Source: Streptomyces sp. HUAS MG91 (GTDB lineage Bacteria > Actinomycetota > Actinomycetes > Streptomycetales > Streptomycetaceae). Taken from it: 64,000 nucleotides of DNA. The stretch covers positions 620,001 to 684,000 of the forward strand of contig NZ_CP159534.1 in assembly GCF_040529335.1 (NCBI RefSeq), written 5' to 3'. Below the pieces are notes generated by a model. The model had not been told where the DNA came from, did not search any database, and saw only the letters and a list, made by a program, of their open reading frames with translations. Position numbers and translations under genes: made by a program. Shown here one piece after another: positions 8,368-17,348 of the stretch (positions are counted from its first letter, which is position 1; each line of letters opens with the position of its first letter).

Positions 8368-9525
8368 GTGCCTCCTCTTCCCCCCACTCGCCGTACAGCC
8401 CTTCGCACGCTCACCGGAATCGGTACCGTCATCCTCGGCGCCTCGGCCTGCGGCCCCGGAGAAGAGGCGGTGCGGGCCGCGAGCACCCCCGGTGACCCGG
8501 AAACAGCGGCGAAGGGGCTCCGCATGGGGGCCGAGTGGGAGAGCCACGCGCGTACCTTCATGTCGTGGCCCGCGCTGCAGTCGGTGTGGGGCGAGGACCT
8601 CCCCTATGTGCGCGAGGACATCGCCCGCGTCGCCCGCGCCGTCGGGCAGTACGAATACGTCGTGATGATGGCCAGGCCCGATCAGCAGAAGGCCGCCCAG
8701 AAGGCGTGCGGACGCGATGTCGAGGTCATCCCGCTGGAGGTCGACGACCTGTGGGCCCGCGACACCGTGCCGGTGTTCGTGGAGGACGGCGGCAAGGTCA
8801 CCGGCGTCGACCTCAACTTCAGCGGCTGGGGCGAAAAGCAGGTGCACACCAACGACGCCCGCGTCGGCGCGAAGCTCCTGGCGAAGTACGGCATCCCGCG
8901 CCGGAAGGCCCCCTTCGTCGCCGAGGGCGGCTCCTTCGAGAGCGACGGCGAGGGCACCCTCCTCATCACCGAGAGCTCGATCGTCAACGACAACCGCAAC
9001 CCCGGAAGGAGCCGGGACCAGATCGAGGCCGAGATCAAGCGTACGCTGGGCATCAAGAAGGTGATCTGGCTGGCCGGCGTGCGCGGCCAGGACATCACCG
9101 ATGCGCACGTGGACAGCCTCGTACGGTTCACCGCGCCCGGCGTGGTCCTCCTGGACACGGCGCATCCCGACACGCCCCCGGACTCCTGGTCGCGCTCGTC
9201 CGACCAGGCGCGGGCCGTGCTCAGCAAGGCCACCGACGCCCACGGGCGCCCCTTCGAGATCATCGATCTGCCGCAGCCGGACCTGTACGAGATCACCGGC
9301 GAGGGCGACGACTTCGTGTCGACGTACGCCAACTTCTACGTCGCCAACGACTCCGTGTTCATGCCCAAGTTCGGGGATCGCAAGGCCGACAGGCGCGCCA
9401 GGAGCATCCTCCAGGAGCACTTCCCCGGGCGCGACATCGTGCAGGTCCAGATCGACACCATCGCCTCCGGTGGCGGCGGCATCCACTGCTCCACGCACGA
9501 CGAGCCGGGCAAGCCGGTCGACTGA
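8368..9525 (+). CDS. Agmatine deiminase-family lipoprotein (exported)
   Basis: The 385-residue protein starts at a GTG with GGAG six bases before it. A twin-arginine-like stretch (PTRRTALRTLTG), a hydrophobic core and a lipobox LGASAC give a predicted lipidated, surface-anchored protein. The rest is the pentein fold of peptidyl-arginine/agmatine deiminases: WARDTVPVF with the substrate-binding Asp, NFSGWGEK, HVDSLVRF with the catalytic His, and Cys374 in GGGGIHCSTHDEP near the C-terminus. The canonical tail GGG-HCITQQ is altered to HCSTHD, so substrate preference may differ. An ATG at 8281 with GAGGAAG upstream is an alternative start that would add 29 residues before the Tat motif. Operator site A lies upstream. 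Confidence 0.85.
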   Translation: MPPLPPTRRTALRTLTGIGTVILGASACGPGEEAVRAASTPGDPETAAKGLRMGAEWESHARTFMSWPALQSVWGEDLPYVREDIARVARAVGQYEYVVMMARPDQQKAAQKACGRDVEVIPLEVDDLWARDTVPVFVEDGGKVTGVDLNFSGWGEKQVHTNDARVGAKLLAKYGIPRRKAPFVAEGGSFESDGEGTLLITESSIVNDNRNPGRSRDQIEAEIKRTLGIKKVIWLAGVRGQDITDAHVDSLVRFTAPGVVLLDTAHPDTPPDSWSRSSDQARAVLSKATDAHGRPFEIIDLPQPDLYEITGEGDDFVSTYANFYVANDSVFMPKFGDRKADRRARSILQEHFPGRDIVQVQIDTIASGGGGIHCSTHDEPGKPVD

Positions 9526-9542
9526 CCCCGCGTCGCGGGGAA

Positions 9543-9588
9543 GACTGAAATTCCAGTCAACACTCAGAACGGGAGTGTTGACTGGAAT
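9543..9588. terminator. Bidirectional terminator between two convergent deiminase genes
   Basis: Arms ATTCCAGTCAACACTC (9550-9565) and GAGTGTTGACTGGAAT (9573-9588) are perfect complements around a seven-base loop. It sits between the 3' ends of the genes at 8368-9525 and 9603-10748. Part of the left side (GACTGAAATTCCAGTC, 9543-9558) resembles the regulon operator but is imperfect. Confidence 0.8.
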
Positions 9589-9602
9589 GTCGGATGACTC
9601 GG

Positions 9603-10748
9603 TCAGGCGGCCGGCTGCTGCTGGGTGACGCAGTGGATTCCGCCGCCTCCGGTGCCGAGCCTGTCGATGTTGAGCTGCTCGATCGTGCGGCCGGGGTAGA
9701 GGCGGGCCAGGGTGGCCTTCGCGGCCTGGTCCGCCGCCGTGTCACCGAACTGGCCGGAGATGACGGCGCCGTTGCAGACGTAGTAGTTGGCGTAGGAGGC
9801 CAAGAAGTCCTGGTTCGTGGAACGGATCTTGTTGTAGTCGGGGCCCTGGAGCTTTGCCACCGTCATCGCGGTACCGGTGGCCGTCCTGGACGTGGACAGG
9901 ATCTGGTACTGCTGGCGGGCGTCCTTCGAGAACGCGTCGGTGTCCGACGCGAGCGGCATCTGGACGAGCGCCTTGCCGGGGGCGAGGAAGCGGGACGTGG
10001 CGTCGACGTGGTCGTCGGTGATGTCCTTGCCTCTAACGCCGTCGAACCAGATGACCGCGGAGGCACCGTACGCTGCGCACATCGCGGTCTCCAACGCTCT
10101 CTGCGACATTCCCGGGTTGCGGTTGCCGTTGACCAGACTGCTGCGGGTGGCCATCAGGGTCCCGGCGCCGTCCTGTTCGACGGCACCGCCCTCGCCGACC
10201 AGGTCGGCGGAGGAGAACGCCACGCCCGCGTAAGCGGCGATGCGCTCGGCGACGAGGGCGTCCCTGGCGTGGGACTGCTTGTTGCCCCAGCCGTTGAAGT
10301 TGAGGCCCACGGCGTCCAGGGCGCCGGAGCCGTCGGTGCGGAAGACGGGCCCTGTGTCGCGCATCCAGCAGTCGTCGACGGGGATGGAGGTGATGACGGT
10401 GACCGTGGAGCCGCACATCGAACGGGCCTTGGCGGCGCTGGCGGAGTTGGCACACAGGACGACCGGTTCGTACTTCGCGATGGTGCGGGCGATCAGGGCG
10501 ATGTCGGCCTGGACACCGCCCAGGTCGCTGCCCCAGATCGCGGTGCGGTCGGGCCAGGCCATCCACGTACGGGTGTGCCGGACGTCCTCGGCCGGGACCC
10601 TGAAGGCGCCCGCGGCTCTGGCGGTACCGGACCAGCCCTGGGCGGCCGTCCCGACGGCCGCGCCGACGGCGGTCAGTCCGGCCGCCGCGAGGAATCCGCG
10701 CCGGTTCGGGCCTCGGCGTGCACGGCCGCCGGCGATGTGATCGTTCAT
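9603..10748 (-). CDS. Tat-exported agmatine deiminase-family enzyme
   Basis: The 381-residue protein has a classic Tat signal, NRRGFLAAAG followed by a hydrophobic run and a likely cleavage near ARAAG (residue about 47). The mature part is a full deiminase domain: WMRDTGPVF, NFNGWGNK, ITDDHVDATSRF and a catalytic Cys in GGGGIHCVTQQQP eight residues from the end. The reaction of the family is hydrolysis of the guanidino group of agmatine (or peptidyl-arginine) to the ureido compound and ammonia. AGGAGG precedes the ATG at 10748. It is the last gene after the ABC importer genes, 89 bases from the preceding one, on the same strand. Confidence 0.9.
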   Translation of the reverse strand: MNDHIAGGRARRGPNRRGFLAAAGLTAVGAAVGTAAQGWSGTARAAGAFRVPAEDVRHTRTWMAWPDRTAIWGSDLGGVQADIALIARTIAKYEPVVLCANSASAAKARSMCGSTVTVITSIPVDDCWMRDTGPVFRTDGSGALDAVGLNFNGWGNKQSHARDALVAERIAAYAGVAFSSADLVGEGGAVEQDGAGTLMATRSSLVNGNRNPGMSQRALETAMCAAYGASAVIWFDGVRGKDITDDHVDATSRFLAPGKALVQMPLASDTDAFSKDARQQYQILSTSRTATGTAMTVAKLQGPDYNKIRSTNQDFLASYANYYVCNGAVISGQFGDTAADQAAKATLARLYPGRTIEQLNIDRLGTGGGGIHCVTQQQPAA

Positions 10749-10837
10749 GGTGGACCTCCTGTTTCAACTGGGTTGCGCAGTGGGTTCGTTGGCGGACAGA
10801 GGTACAGAGGTGCGGAAACGCCCGCTCACCAGGGACG

Positions 10838-11635
10838 TCACAGTGCCCGGCGGGCGGCGGCGATCGCCTCGGGGTCCCAGCCGGGGCGGGGCACGGACTC
10901 CAACAGGAGCCGCGTATAGGGGTGCTGAGGCGCGGCGAGCACCTCGGCGGTGGATCCCGCCTCGACGACACGGCCCTGGCGCATGACGATGACCTCGTCG
11001 GTGACGCACCGGACCACGCCGAGGTCGTGGGTGATGAACAGGTAGCCGATCCGGGTCTGCTCCCGGATGTCGGCGAGCAGGTTGAGGATCTGCGCCTGGA
11101 CGGAGACGTCGAGCGCGGCGACGGCCTCGTCCAGGACGAGGACGGCCGGTTCGACGGCGAGGGCTCGGGCGATGGCGACGCGCTGGCGCTGGCCGCCGGA
11201 GAGCTGTCGAGGCCGTGCGTCGGCGGCGCGGGTGCCCAGGCCGACCTGGTCGAGGAGCTCGCGGACGCGCCGGTCGTGGTCGGCGCCCGGGAAGTGCAGA
11301 CGCAGGGTCTCGCGCAGGACGCCTTCGACGCTGGTCCGCGGATCGAGGGAGAGGTAGGGGTCCTGGAAGACCATCTGGATCTCGCGGGCCCGCGCCAGGC
11401 GCTGGGCCCGGCCTCTCCTTCGGGCATCGCGTTCCCGCCCGCGTACGAGGACTTGGCCCGTGTCGGCCCGTTCGAGTCCGACGATGATCCGAGCGGTGGT
11501 GGTCTTACCGGATCCGGACTCCCCCACGATGCCCAGGGAGCCACCCTCGGGGAGGGTGAAGGACACGTCGTCGACGGCGCGAACGTCCGCGAAGGCGCGG
11601 TGGAGACCGACGGCCTCCAGTACGTGCTCAGGCAT
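10838..11635 (-). CDS. ABC importer ATPase, DppF/OppF type
   Basis: The 265-residue protein has Walker A GESGSGKTT (about 39-47), Q-loop VFQDPYLSLDPR, signature LSGGQRQRVAIARAL and Walker B AVLVLDEAVAALD, then the C-terminal HPYTRLLLESVP typical of oligopeptide/nickel importer ATPases. It would drive uptake with the other ATPase. Note AVAALD where family members usually have PTSALD. The ATG at 11635 overlaps the end of the upstream ATPase gene by eight bases, indicating translational coupling. The C-terminal iron-sulphur-type oligopeptide extension with several Cys residues, present in its partner, is short here. Confidence 0.9.
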   Translation of the reverse strand: MPEHVLEAVGLHRAFADVRAVDDVSFTLPEGGSLGIVGESGSGKTTTARIIVGLERADTGQVLVRGRERDARRRGRAQRLARAREIQMVFQDPYLSLDPRTSVEGVLRETLRLHFPGADHDRRVRELLDQVGLGTRAADARPRQLSGGQRQRVAIARALAVEPAVLVLDEAVAALDVSVQAQILNLLADIREQTRIGYLFITHDLGVVRCVTDEVIVMRQGRVVEAGSTAEVLAAPQHPYTRLLLESVPRPGWDPEAIAAARRAL

Positions 11636-12632
11636 CGACGAGGCTCCCTTCGAGCCGGTCCGTGTGGTGGCAGGCGGCCTGGTGGTCCGGCCGGCCCGGT
11701 GCCCGCAGCGGCTCGGGGGCCTGCTGGTCACAGATTTCCGTGGCCAGGGCGCAGCGGGCGGCGAACGGGCAACCGTGCAACTCCTGCCGCAGGTCCGGGG
11801 GCTGGCCGTCGATGGCGGCAAGCCGTCCCACAGGGGCTTCCAGGCGCGGAGTGGAGGCGAGCAACGCCGCGGTGTAGGGGTGCCGGGGCTGCGCGAAGAG
11901 GGCCCGCGCGGGGCCGCTCTCGGCGATCCGTCCGGCGTACATGACGTAGACGCGATCGCTGATGGCGGCGGCGAGGTCGAGGTCGTGGGTGACGAAGAGC
12001 AGGCCGGTGCCGAAGCGTTCGCGCAGCTTGGTCAGCAGGGCGATGACCTCTGCCTGCGTGGTGACATCGAGCGCGGTGGTCGGCTCATCGGCGAGCAGGA
12101 GGGCCGGGGCACCCATCAACGTGGCCGCGATCATGACACGTTGCAGCATGCCGCCGGAGACCTGACCGGGGTACTTGCGCAACGCGCAAGCATCAAGACC
12201 GACGGCCTGAAGGAGTTCGCCGGCGCGGGCGGTGGCATCCGTCCGGCTCATGCTCTTGGTCAGGGTCACGCTCTCGATGAGGAAGTCACCGACGCGGCGA
12301 AGGGGGTTGAGGGCGGCGCGTGGGTCTTGGAAGATCATGGCCGCCGTGTTGGTGCGCAGGACGCGCAACTGGTCGGCGTTCATGGTGAGAACGTCCTGGC
12401 CGCCCACGCGCACGGCGCCCTCGACGGTGGCGCCGGGCGGCAGCAGGTTCAGGGCGCTGCGCGAGGTGAGGGTCTTCCCGGACCCGGACTCGCCGACGAG
12501 GGCAACGGTCTCGCCTGCGACGACGCGTAGATCGACGCCGTCGAGGACCGGGCGGGCGGTGCCGGGCAGGGTGATCCGCAGACCCTGGATGTCGAGGGTG
12601 TACGGGGATGCGATCGGTTCCACCGTGTTCAT
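11628..12632 (-). CDS. ABC importer ATPase, DppD/OppD type
   Basis: The 334-residue ATPase has Walker A GESGSGKTLTSR (about 49), Q-loop IFQDPRAALNPL, signature QVSGGMLQRVMIAATL and Walker B LLLADEPTTALDVTTQ. The oligopeptide_C region near the end keeps three cysteines (GCPFAARCALATEIC), as in DppD/OppD, where they can hold an iron-sulphur cluster. AGGAGG lies before the ATG at 12632, which overlaps the permease stop (ATGA, four bases). With its partner it forms a heterodimeric motor for the permease pair. Confidence 0.92.
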   Translation of the reverse strand: MNTVEPIASPYTLDIQGLRITLPGTARPVLDGVDLRVVAGETVALVGESGSGKTLTSRSALNLLPPGATVEGAVRVGGQDVLTMNADQLRVLRTNTAAMIFQDPRAALNPLRRVGDFLIESVTLTKSMSRTDATARAGELLQAVGLDACALRKYPGQVSGGMLQRVMIAATLMGAPALLLADEPTTALDVTTQAEVIALLTKLRERFGTGLLFVTHDLDLAAAISDRVYVMYAGRIAESGPARALFAQPRHPYTAALLASTPRLEAPVGRLAAIDGQPPDLRQELHGCPFAARCALATEICDQQAPEPLRAPGRPDHQAACHHTDRLEGSLVDA

Positions 12633-13486
12633 GGGGTCCTCCTGGCGACGCGGTCGGCCCAGCGTTCGCCCACCACGTTGAAGGCGACGACGGTCAGCAC
12701 GATGAGCACACAGGGCCAGATCGCCGACAGCGGGTAGCCGTGCTGGATGGCGGTCTGCCCGTCGAAGACCATGCGTCCCCAGTCCGGGGTGAGCGCGGGG
12801 ATCCCGAGGCCGAGGAAGGACAGGCCGGCGAGGTCCATGAGGGCGTACCCGAAGTTGATGGTGGACTGGGCGAGGACGACGGGCGCGATGTTGGGCAGGA
12901 TGTGGCGCAGGCAGATCTGGAGCGCCGAATGGCCCTGGACCTGGTAGGCGTTGACGTAGGGGCGTTTGCGTTCGGCCAGGACGAGGGAGCGGGTGAGCCG
13001 GCTGACGTAGGGCAGGTAGGCGATGGAGAGGGCGACGACGGGGGCCATCAGCCCCTCTCCGTAGACCGCGATGATCAGGACCGCCAGGAGCATTCCTGGG
13101 AACGCGAAGACCAGCTCGGTGCTGCGTGACAGGACCGAGTCGAGCCAGCCACCGCGCCAGCCCGCCGCCATGCCGACCGCGACACCGGCGAGCGTGGAGA
13201 AGACCACGACTCCGAGCGGGCCGAGCAGCGAGGTGCGGGCGCCGAGGAGGAGTCGGGAGAGGGTGTCGCGCCCGGAGGCGTCGACGCCGAACAAGTGCTC
13301 CGCGGAGGGAGCGGCCATCGCGCTGCCGAGGTCGACCGCGTTGGGGTCGTGGGGCGCGACCCACGAGGCGAGGAGCGCGGCAGTGGTGACCATGGCGACG
13401 AAGGCGAGGCAGGCCAGGTACAGCGGGGACCCGGCGGCGCGGATCCTGGAGAGGCCGGGGCGGCGGGTGAGCACGGCGGTGGTCAT
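12629..13486 (-). CDS. ABC importer permease, DppC/OppC type
   Basis: The 285-residue membrane protein has about six hydrophobic helices and the binding-protein-dependent transport signature around EALGHS-like residues (here YVNAYQVQGHSALQICLRHILPN, about 190-212), which contacts the ATPases. The N-terminal HDPNAVDLGSAMAAPS...HLFGVDASGRDTLSRLL is typical of DppC. It overlaps the genes on both sides by four bases (ATGA), so the transporter genes are one translationally coupled operon. Confidence 0.92.
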   Translation of the reverse strand: MTTAVLTRRPGLSRIRAAGSPLYLACLAFVAMVTTAALLASWVAPHDPNAVDLGSAMAAPSAEHLFGVDASGRDTLSRLLLGARTSLLGPLGVVVFSTLAGVAVGMAAGWRGGWLDSVLSRSTELVFAFPGMLLAVLIIAVYGEGLMAPVVALSIAYLPYVSRLTRSLVLAERKRPYVNAYQVQGHSALQICLRHILPNIAPVVLAQSTINFGYALMDLAGLSFLGLGIPALTPDWGRMVFDGQTAIQHGYPLSAIWPCVLIVLTVVAFNVVGERWADRVARRTP

Positions 13487-14442
13487 ACGGAGGTACTCCT
13501 CGTTCCGAGGGCGATCCGCGGGTCGACCAGGGGCAGCAACAGGTCGACGATCAGGTTCACGGCCATGAAGAGAGCGACGATGATCAGGGAGATGGCCTGG
13601 ACGGTCGGGAAGTCCTTGGTGGTGGTGGACAGTTCCAGGAGTTCGCCGATGCCACCGATGCTGAAGGCGGTCTCCACGAGGATCGTGCAGATCAGGAGGG
13701 TGGAGACGATCAGCCCGCCGGTGGTGAGGACGGTGTCCAGGGAGTTGCGGAAGACGTGGCGGTTGATGACCTGGCGTTCGGGGACACCGCGGCTGCGGGC
13801 GACGGTGACGTGCTCGCTGTCGAGGGCTTCGAGCATGGTGGAGCGGGTCACCCGGGCGAGCATGCCGATCAGATAGAGCGCGAGGGCGATCGCGGGGAGC
13901 GTCAGGTGCCAGAGTTTGTCGGCGAGGCCGTCACCGGCTCCGCTGCTGGGGAACCATCCCAGCTTCACGGCGAACAGGCCCTGCAGCAGCACGGCGGCGA
14001 CGAAGGACGGGGTCCCGACGGCGAGCGTGGTGCCGATCAGGACGGTGGAGTCGATGCCGCCGCCGCACACGGCGGCGATCCAGCCCAGTGCCAGGCCGAT
14101 CACCGCGACCACGACCAGCGCCAGCACGACGAGCAGCAGTGTGGTGGGGAGGCGGTCGGCCAACAATCGTGAGACGTCGGTGCGGTAGGTGATGGACCGT
14201 CCGAAGTCTCCCTGCACGATGTCCCCGAGCCAGCGGAAGTAACGGACGAAGAACGGGTCGTCCAGGTGGTACTGGGCTCTGACCGCGGCGAGGGCCTGTG
14301 GTGAGGCCGAGCGGCCCGAGAGCAGGAAGCCGGCCGGGTCGCCCGGCGCCAGGTACATGGCGCCGAACACCACGAACGAGGCACCGAGCAGGGTGGCCGC
14401 CATCTCCGCCAGACGGCGTACGGCGAATCTCAGGAAGTTCAC
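13483..14442 (-). CDS. ABC importer permease, DppB/OppB type
   Basis: The 319-residue permease starts at a GTG that overlaps the binding-protein stop (GTGA). N-terminal FLRFAVRRLAEMAATLLGASFVVFGAM with MYLAPGDPA is the usual DppB beginning, and EHVTVARSRGVPERQVINRHVFRNSL (about 215-240) is the ATPase-contact loop. About six membrane helices are visible. It pairs with DppC in a type I ABC importer of the peptide/opine/nickel class. Confidence 0.92.
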   Translation of the reverse strand: MNFLRFAVRRLAEMAATLLGASFVVFGAMYLAPGDPAGFLLSGRSASPQALAAVRAQYHLDDPFFVRYFRWLGDIVQGDFGRSITYRTDVSRLLADRLPTTLLLVVLALVVVAVIGLALGWIAAVCGGGIDSTVLIGTTLAVGTPSFVAAVLLQGLFAVKLGWFPSSGAGDGLADKLWHLTLPAIALALYLIGMLARVTRSTMLEALDSEHVTVARSRGVPERQVINRHVFRNSLDTVLTTGGLIVSTLLICTILVETAFSIGGIGELLELSTTTKDFPTVQAISLIIVALFMAVNLIVDLLLPLVDPRIALGTRSTSV

Positions 14443-16097
14443 TGCGCGGCCCCCACATCGGCGGCCCACGGGTAGTACATGTACGAGATGGTGGTGGGGG
14501 CGCCGGTGATCCTCTTGTTGAGGAAGACCGAGGTGGGCCACTCGGCGACCGGTATCCACAACACCTTGTCGGCGGCCTGCTTCTGCAGTTCGGCCTCGAT
14601 CTTCATCCGCGGTTCGCGCGGGTAGACGGCGGTGGCCCGTGCGACGAGCCTGTCGTAGCCCTTGTCGCTGTAGCCGGCGAAGTTCAGGTAGGCGCCGGTC
14701 CTGAAGTTCGCCAGGAGGTCGAGCGGGTCAGTGATGTTGTAGTAGGAGGTGTAGGGGAACAGGTCGATGCCCTCGCGCGCCTCGGGGTCGGTGAACAGGG
14801 CCGTGAAGGCGTTCGGGGCGATGGTCCTGAGGCGGATGTTGAGGCCGATCTGGGTGCCGGCCGCCTGGACCGCGGTGGCGAGGAGGGAGACGTCCTGACC
14901 GATGGGGCTGGTGGCCACGGTCAGGGTCTTGCCGGTGGCGCCGGCCTCCTTGATCAGCGCTCTGGCCTTGCCGATGTCCTGCTTCGCGGGCGGCAGCGCA
15001 CCGAGGGCGGCCTTCCGGGTCGGCTCCGGGGCCGCGTCCCAGACGGCTTTGGGGGTGATCGAGCCGGTGCTGGTGCCCGCGCCGCCCAGCCCGGCCTTGA
15101 CGAACCCGGAGCGGTCCATGGCCAGGGACAGCGCGCGGCGTACGCGGACGTCGCCGAGCGGGCCCTGGATGTTGGTGACGTTGACGTTGACCGTGGTCAG
15201 ACCCTCGCCGAAGTACAGGGAGCCCACGCCGCTGTCGCGCAGGTGGCCATAGCTCTCGGTGGGGATCAGGTAGCCGCCGTCGGCCTCCCCGCTGAGCATG
15301 GCGTTGGTGCGTGCGGAAGGGTCGGTCAGGAACCGGAAGACGGCCTTCTTGGACTTGGCAGGCTTCCCCCAGTAGCCGTCGAAGCGGTCGAGTTCGATCG
15401 ACTGTCCCTTGTTCCAGGCGCCGAGTTCGAACGGCCCGGTGCAGGCGAGGCCCCCGGAGGTGCCGTAGTCCTTGCCCGCGGCTTCGACGCCGGCTTTGGA
15501 GGCCACCACGCCCGCGGCGGTCGCCATGTACTGCGGAAACTGCGAGTCGGGCTTCTTCAGCTTGACAGTGACCCGCAGCGGGCCGGTCTTCCGTACGGAG
15601 GCGACGTTCTGGAAGACCTCGGCCCAGGCCGCGGCGTTCTTCGGGTCCATCTGGCGGCCGAGGCTGTAGACGACGTCGTCCGCCGTCATCTCCTTGCCGT
15701 TGTGGAACCGCACGCCGGCGCGCAGATCGTAGACCCAGGTCTTCGGGTCGGGGTTGGACGCCTTCCTCGCCAGGCCCGGCTCCATGGTGAGCCCCGGTGT
15801 CCAGCGCATCAGGCTCTCGCACACGTTGGACAGGATGGTGTTCTGCGGGTAGTCGAACGCCGCCGTGTAGTCGAGCGTGGGCGGTTCCGCGTAGACGGCC
15901 CAGGTGAACGAGTTGATCTCGTCGCGGGCCTTGGGCGTGGAGGCCGACAGCTTGAACTCGCTGCCGGTGCCGGAGTCCTTGGGCGGTCCTGAGCAGGCCA
16001 CGAGGGCGGCGAGGCCGGTCAGGGCGGTCGCCGTCACGGCCATCCGTCCATGCCTGCCGGGTGGACGTCTCCCGCAAGGGAGTTGGGGTGGGGTCAT
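14439..16097 (-). CDS. Solute-binding lipoprotein of the oligopeptide-type importer
   Basis: The 552-residue protein has a signal peptide ending in lipobox LAALVAC (Cys near residue 36) and the SBP_bac_5 fold: PPTLDYTAAFDYPQNTILSNVCESL, then WVYDLRAGVRFHNGKEMTADDVVYSL, and in the C-terminal half VRRALSLAMDRSGFV. Such proteins capture peptides, opines, nickel or polyamine-like solutes outside the membrane. The genomic setting suggests a guanidino or ureido amine, but that is inference. The ATG at 16097 has GAGAG upstream and lies 74 bases after the cytosolic deiminase gene. Confidence 0.9.
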   Translation of the reverse strand: MTPPQLPCGRRPPGRHGRMAVTATALTGLAALVACSGPPKDSGTGSEFKLSASTPKARDEINSFTWAVYAEPPTLDYTAAFDYPQNTILSNVCESLMRWTPGLTMEPGLARKASNPDPKTWVYDLRAGVRFHNGKEMTADDVVYSLGRQMDPKNAAAWAEVFQNVASVRKTGPLRVTVKLKKPDSQFPQYMATAAGVVASKAGVEAAGKDYGTSGGLACTGPFELGAWNKGQSIELDRFDGYWGKPAKSKKAVFRFLTDPSARTNAMLSGEADGGYLIPTESYGHLRDSGVGSLYFGEGLTTVNVNVTNIQGPLGDVRVRRALSLAMDRSGFVKAGLGGAGTSTGSITPKAVWDAAPEPTRKAALGALPPAKQDIGKARALIKEAGATGKTLTVATSPIGQDVSLLATAVQAAGTQIGLNIRLRTIAPNAFTALFTDPEAREGIDLFPYTSYYNITDPLDLLANFRTGAYLNFAGYSDKGYDRLVARATAVYPREPRMKIEAELQKQAADKVLWIPVAEWPTSVFLNKRITGAPTTISYMYYPWAADVGAAQ

Positions 16098-16171
16098 CGT
16101 CGCGCTCTCATTCCGGGGGCAGGAGCCGGCGGACCGCCGCAGCGGCCCGCCGAGAGCAGCCCGTACTCGAT

Positions 16172-17185
16172 TCAGGCGGTGGCCGGTGCTGCGGGAATCT
16201 GCTGGGTGATGCAGTGGACACCACCACCGCCGAAGGCGATCACGGGCGCCCGCACCCCGACGACCTTGCGCCCGGGATACGCGTCGGCGATGACCGCGAG
16301 GGCGTCGTCGTCCTGGGGGACACCGGCCACGGGGACGACGACGCCGCCGTTGGCCACGTAGTAGTTCAGGTAGGACACCTCGACCTCGCCCTCGGCCATC
16401 TCGACGAACGCGGTCTGCGGGAGGCCGATGATCTCGAAGCGCCGGCCGCGGGCGTCGGTGGTGGCCTCGAGTACCGCGCGATTGGCGCGCATCCGGGCGT
16501 GATCGGGGTGGTCGGGGTCGTCGGGCAGCGAGACGACGACCTTGCCGGGAGCGGCGAAGGCGCAGACGCCGTCCACGTGCCCGTCGGTCTCCGTGTCGAG
16601 CAGACCGCCGTACGGGAGCCACACAACCTTGTCGACGCCGAGCCGGGACTTCAGCTCGGTCTCGATCTCCTCCCGGTTCAGCCCCGGGTTTCGGTTGGGG
16701 TGGAGCAGGCACTGCTCCGTGGTGATCAGCGTGCCCTCGCCGTCCACGGTGATCGCCCCGCCCTCCAGGATCATGTCGGAGGCGATGCGCTCGACGCCGA
16801 GGTGCTGGAGCAGCAGGGCGCTCACCCGGTCGTCGGAGTCGTACGGGTGGTGCTTGCGACCCCAGGCGTTGAAGCGGAAGTCCACTCCGGCGCGGTTGCC
16901 GTCACCGTCGAGCACGAAGAGCGGGGCAGAATCGCGGAACCACGAGTCGTCCTGGGCCATCTCCACCACGGTGACCGTCTCGCCGCACCTGGTCCGGGCG
17001 TCCTCGCCGTGGCCGGGCGGCGCGACCATGGTCACCGGCTCGAACTCGGCGATCGCGCGGCCGACGTTCGCGTACTCCTCCTTGACGTCGTCGAGCACGC
17101 TGCCCCACAGGTCCTCACGGACGGGCCAGGCCATCAGGCACCCCTCGTGCTCGGACCACTCGGCGGGCATACGGAATGCGGTCAT
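16172..17185 (-). CDS. aguA: Agmatine deiminase (cytosolic)
   Basis: The 337-residue enzyme has no signal peptide and the canonical motifs of agmatine deiminase: EWSEHEGCLMAWP at the N-terminus, DDSWFRDSAPLFV, DFRFNAWGRKHHPYDSDDRV, TDGHVDGVCAF with the catalytic His, and GGGGVHCITQQIP with the catalytic Cys. It would convert agmatine to N-carbamoylputrescine and ammonia. The ATG at 17185 is preferred; a GTG directly before it is possible. It is the first gene of the minus-strand operon that continues through the ABC importer to the Tat-exported homologue, and operator site C lies 104 bases upstream. Confidence 0.92.
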   Translation of the reverse strand: MTAFRMPAEWSEHEGCLMAWPVREDLWGSVLDDVKEEYANVGRAIAEFEPVTMVAPPGHGEDARTRCGETVTVVEMAQDDSWFRDSAPLFVLDGDGNRAGVDFRFNAWGRKHHPYDSDDRVSALLLQHLGVERIASDMILEGGAITVDGEGTLITTEQCLLHPNRNPGLNREEIETELKSRLGVDKVVWLPYGGLLDTETDGHVDGVCAFAAPGKVVVSLPDDPDHPDHARMRANRAVLEATTDARGRRFEIIGLPQTAFVEMAEGEVEVSYLNYYVANGGVVVPVAGVPQDDDALAVIADAYPGRKVVGVRAPVIAFGGGGVHCITQQIPAAPATA

Positions 17186-17288
17186 CACGGATCTCTCTTC
17201 GTTTCGCCAGAAGTACCGGTCGGCAGAGGCCGGCTCAGCAGGGCTGAGGGACAGGACGGGTACGCGGTGTGAACAGCATCTTGCTCCC

Positions 17289-17304
17289 GACTGAAAATTC
17301 AGTC
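17289..17304. promoter_or_regulatory. TetR-type operator, site C
   Basis: GACTGAAAATTCAGTC is a full palindrome (arms GACTGAA/TTCAGTC around AA). It lies between the 3' end of the urease alpha gene and the start of the agmatine deiminase gene, where the promoter of the importer operon must be. Confidence 0.8.
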
Positions 17305-17348
17305 AAGAGGAGGAGCGTGCCTTTGGAATTCGGTCATCGAAGGCAGCG

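Noticed and set aside
9543..9558. GACTGAAATTCCAGTC as a further regulon operator
   Set aside because: It is imperfect, lies between two convergent genes, and is part of the arm of a clear bidirectional terminator.
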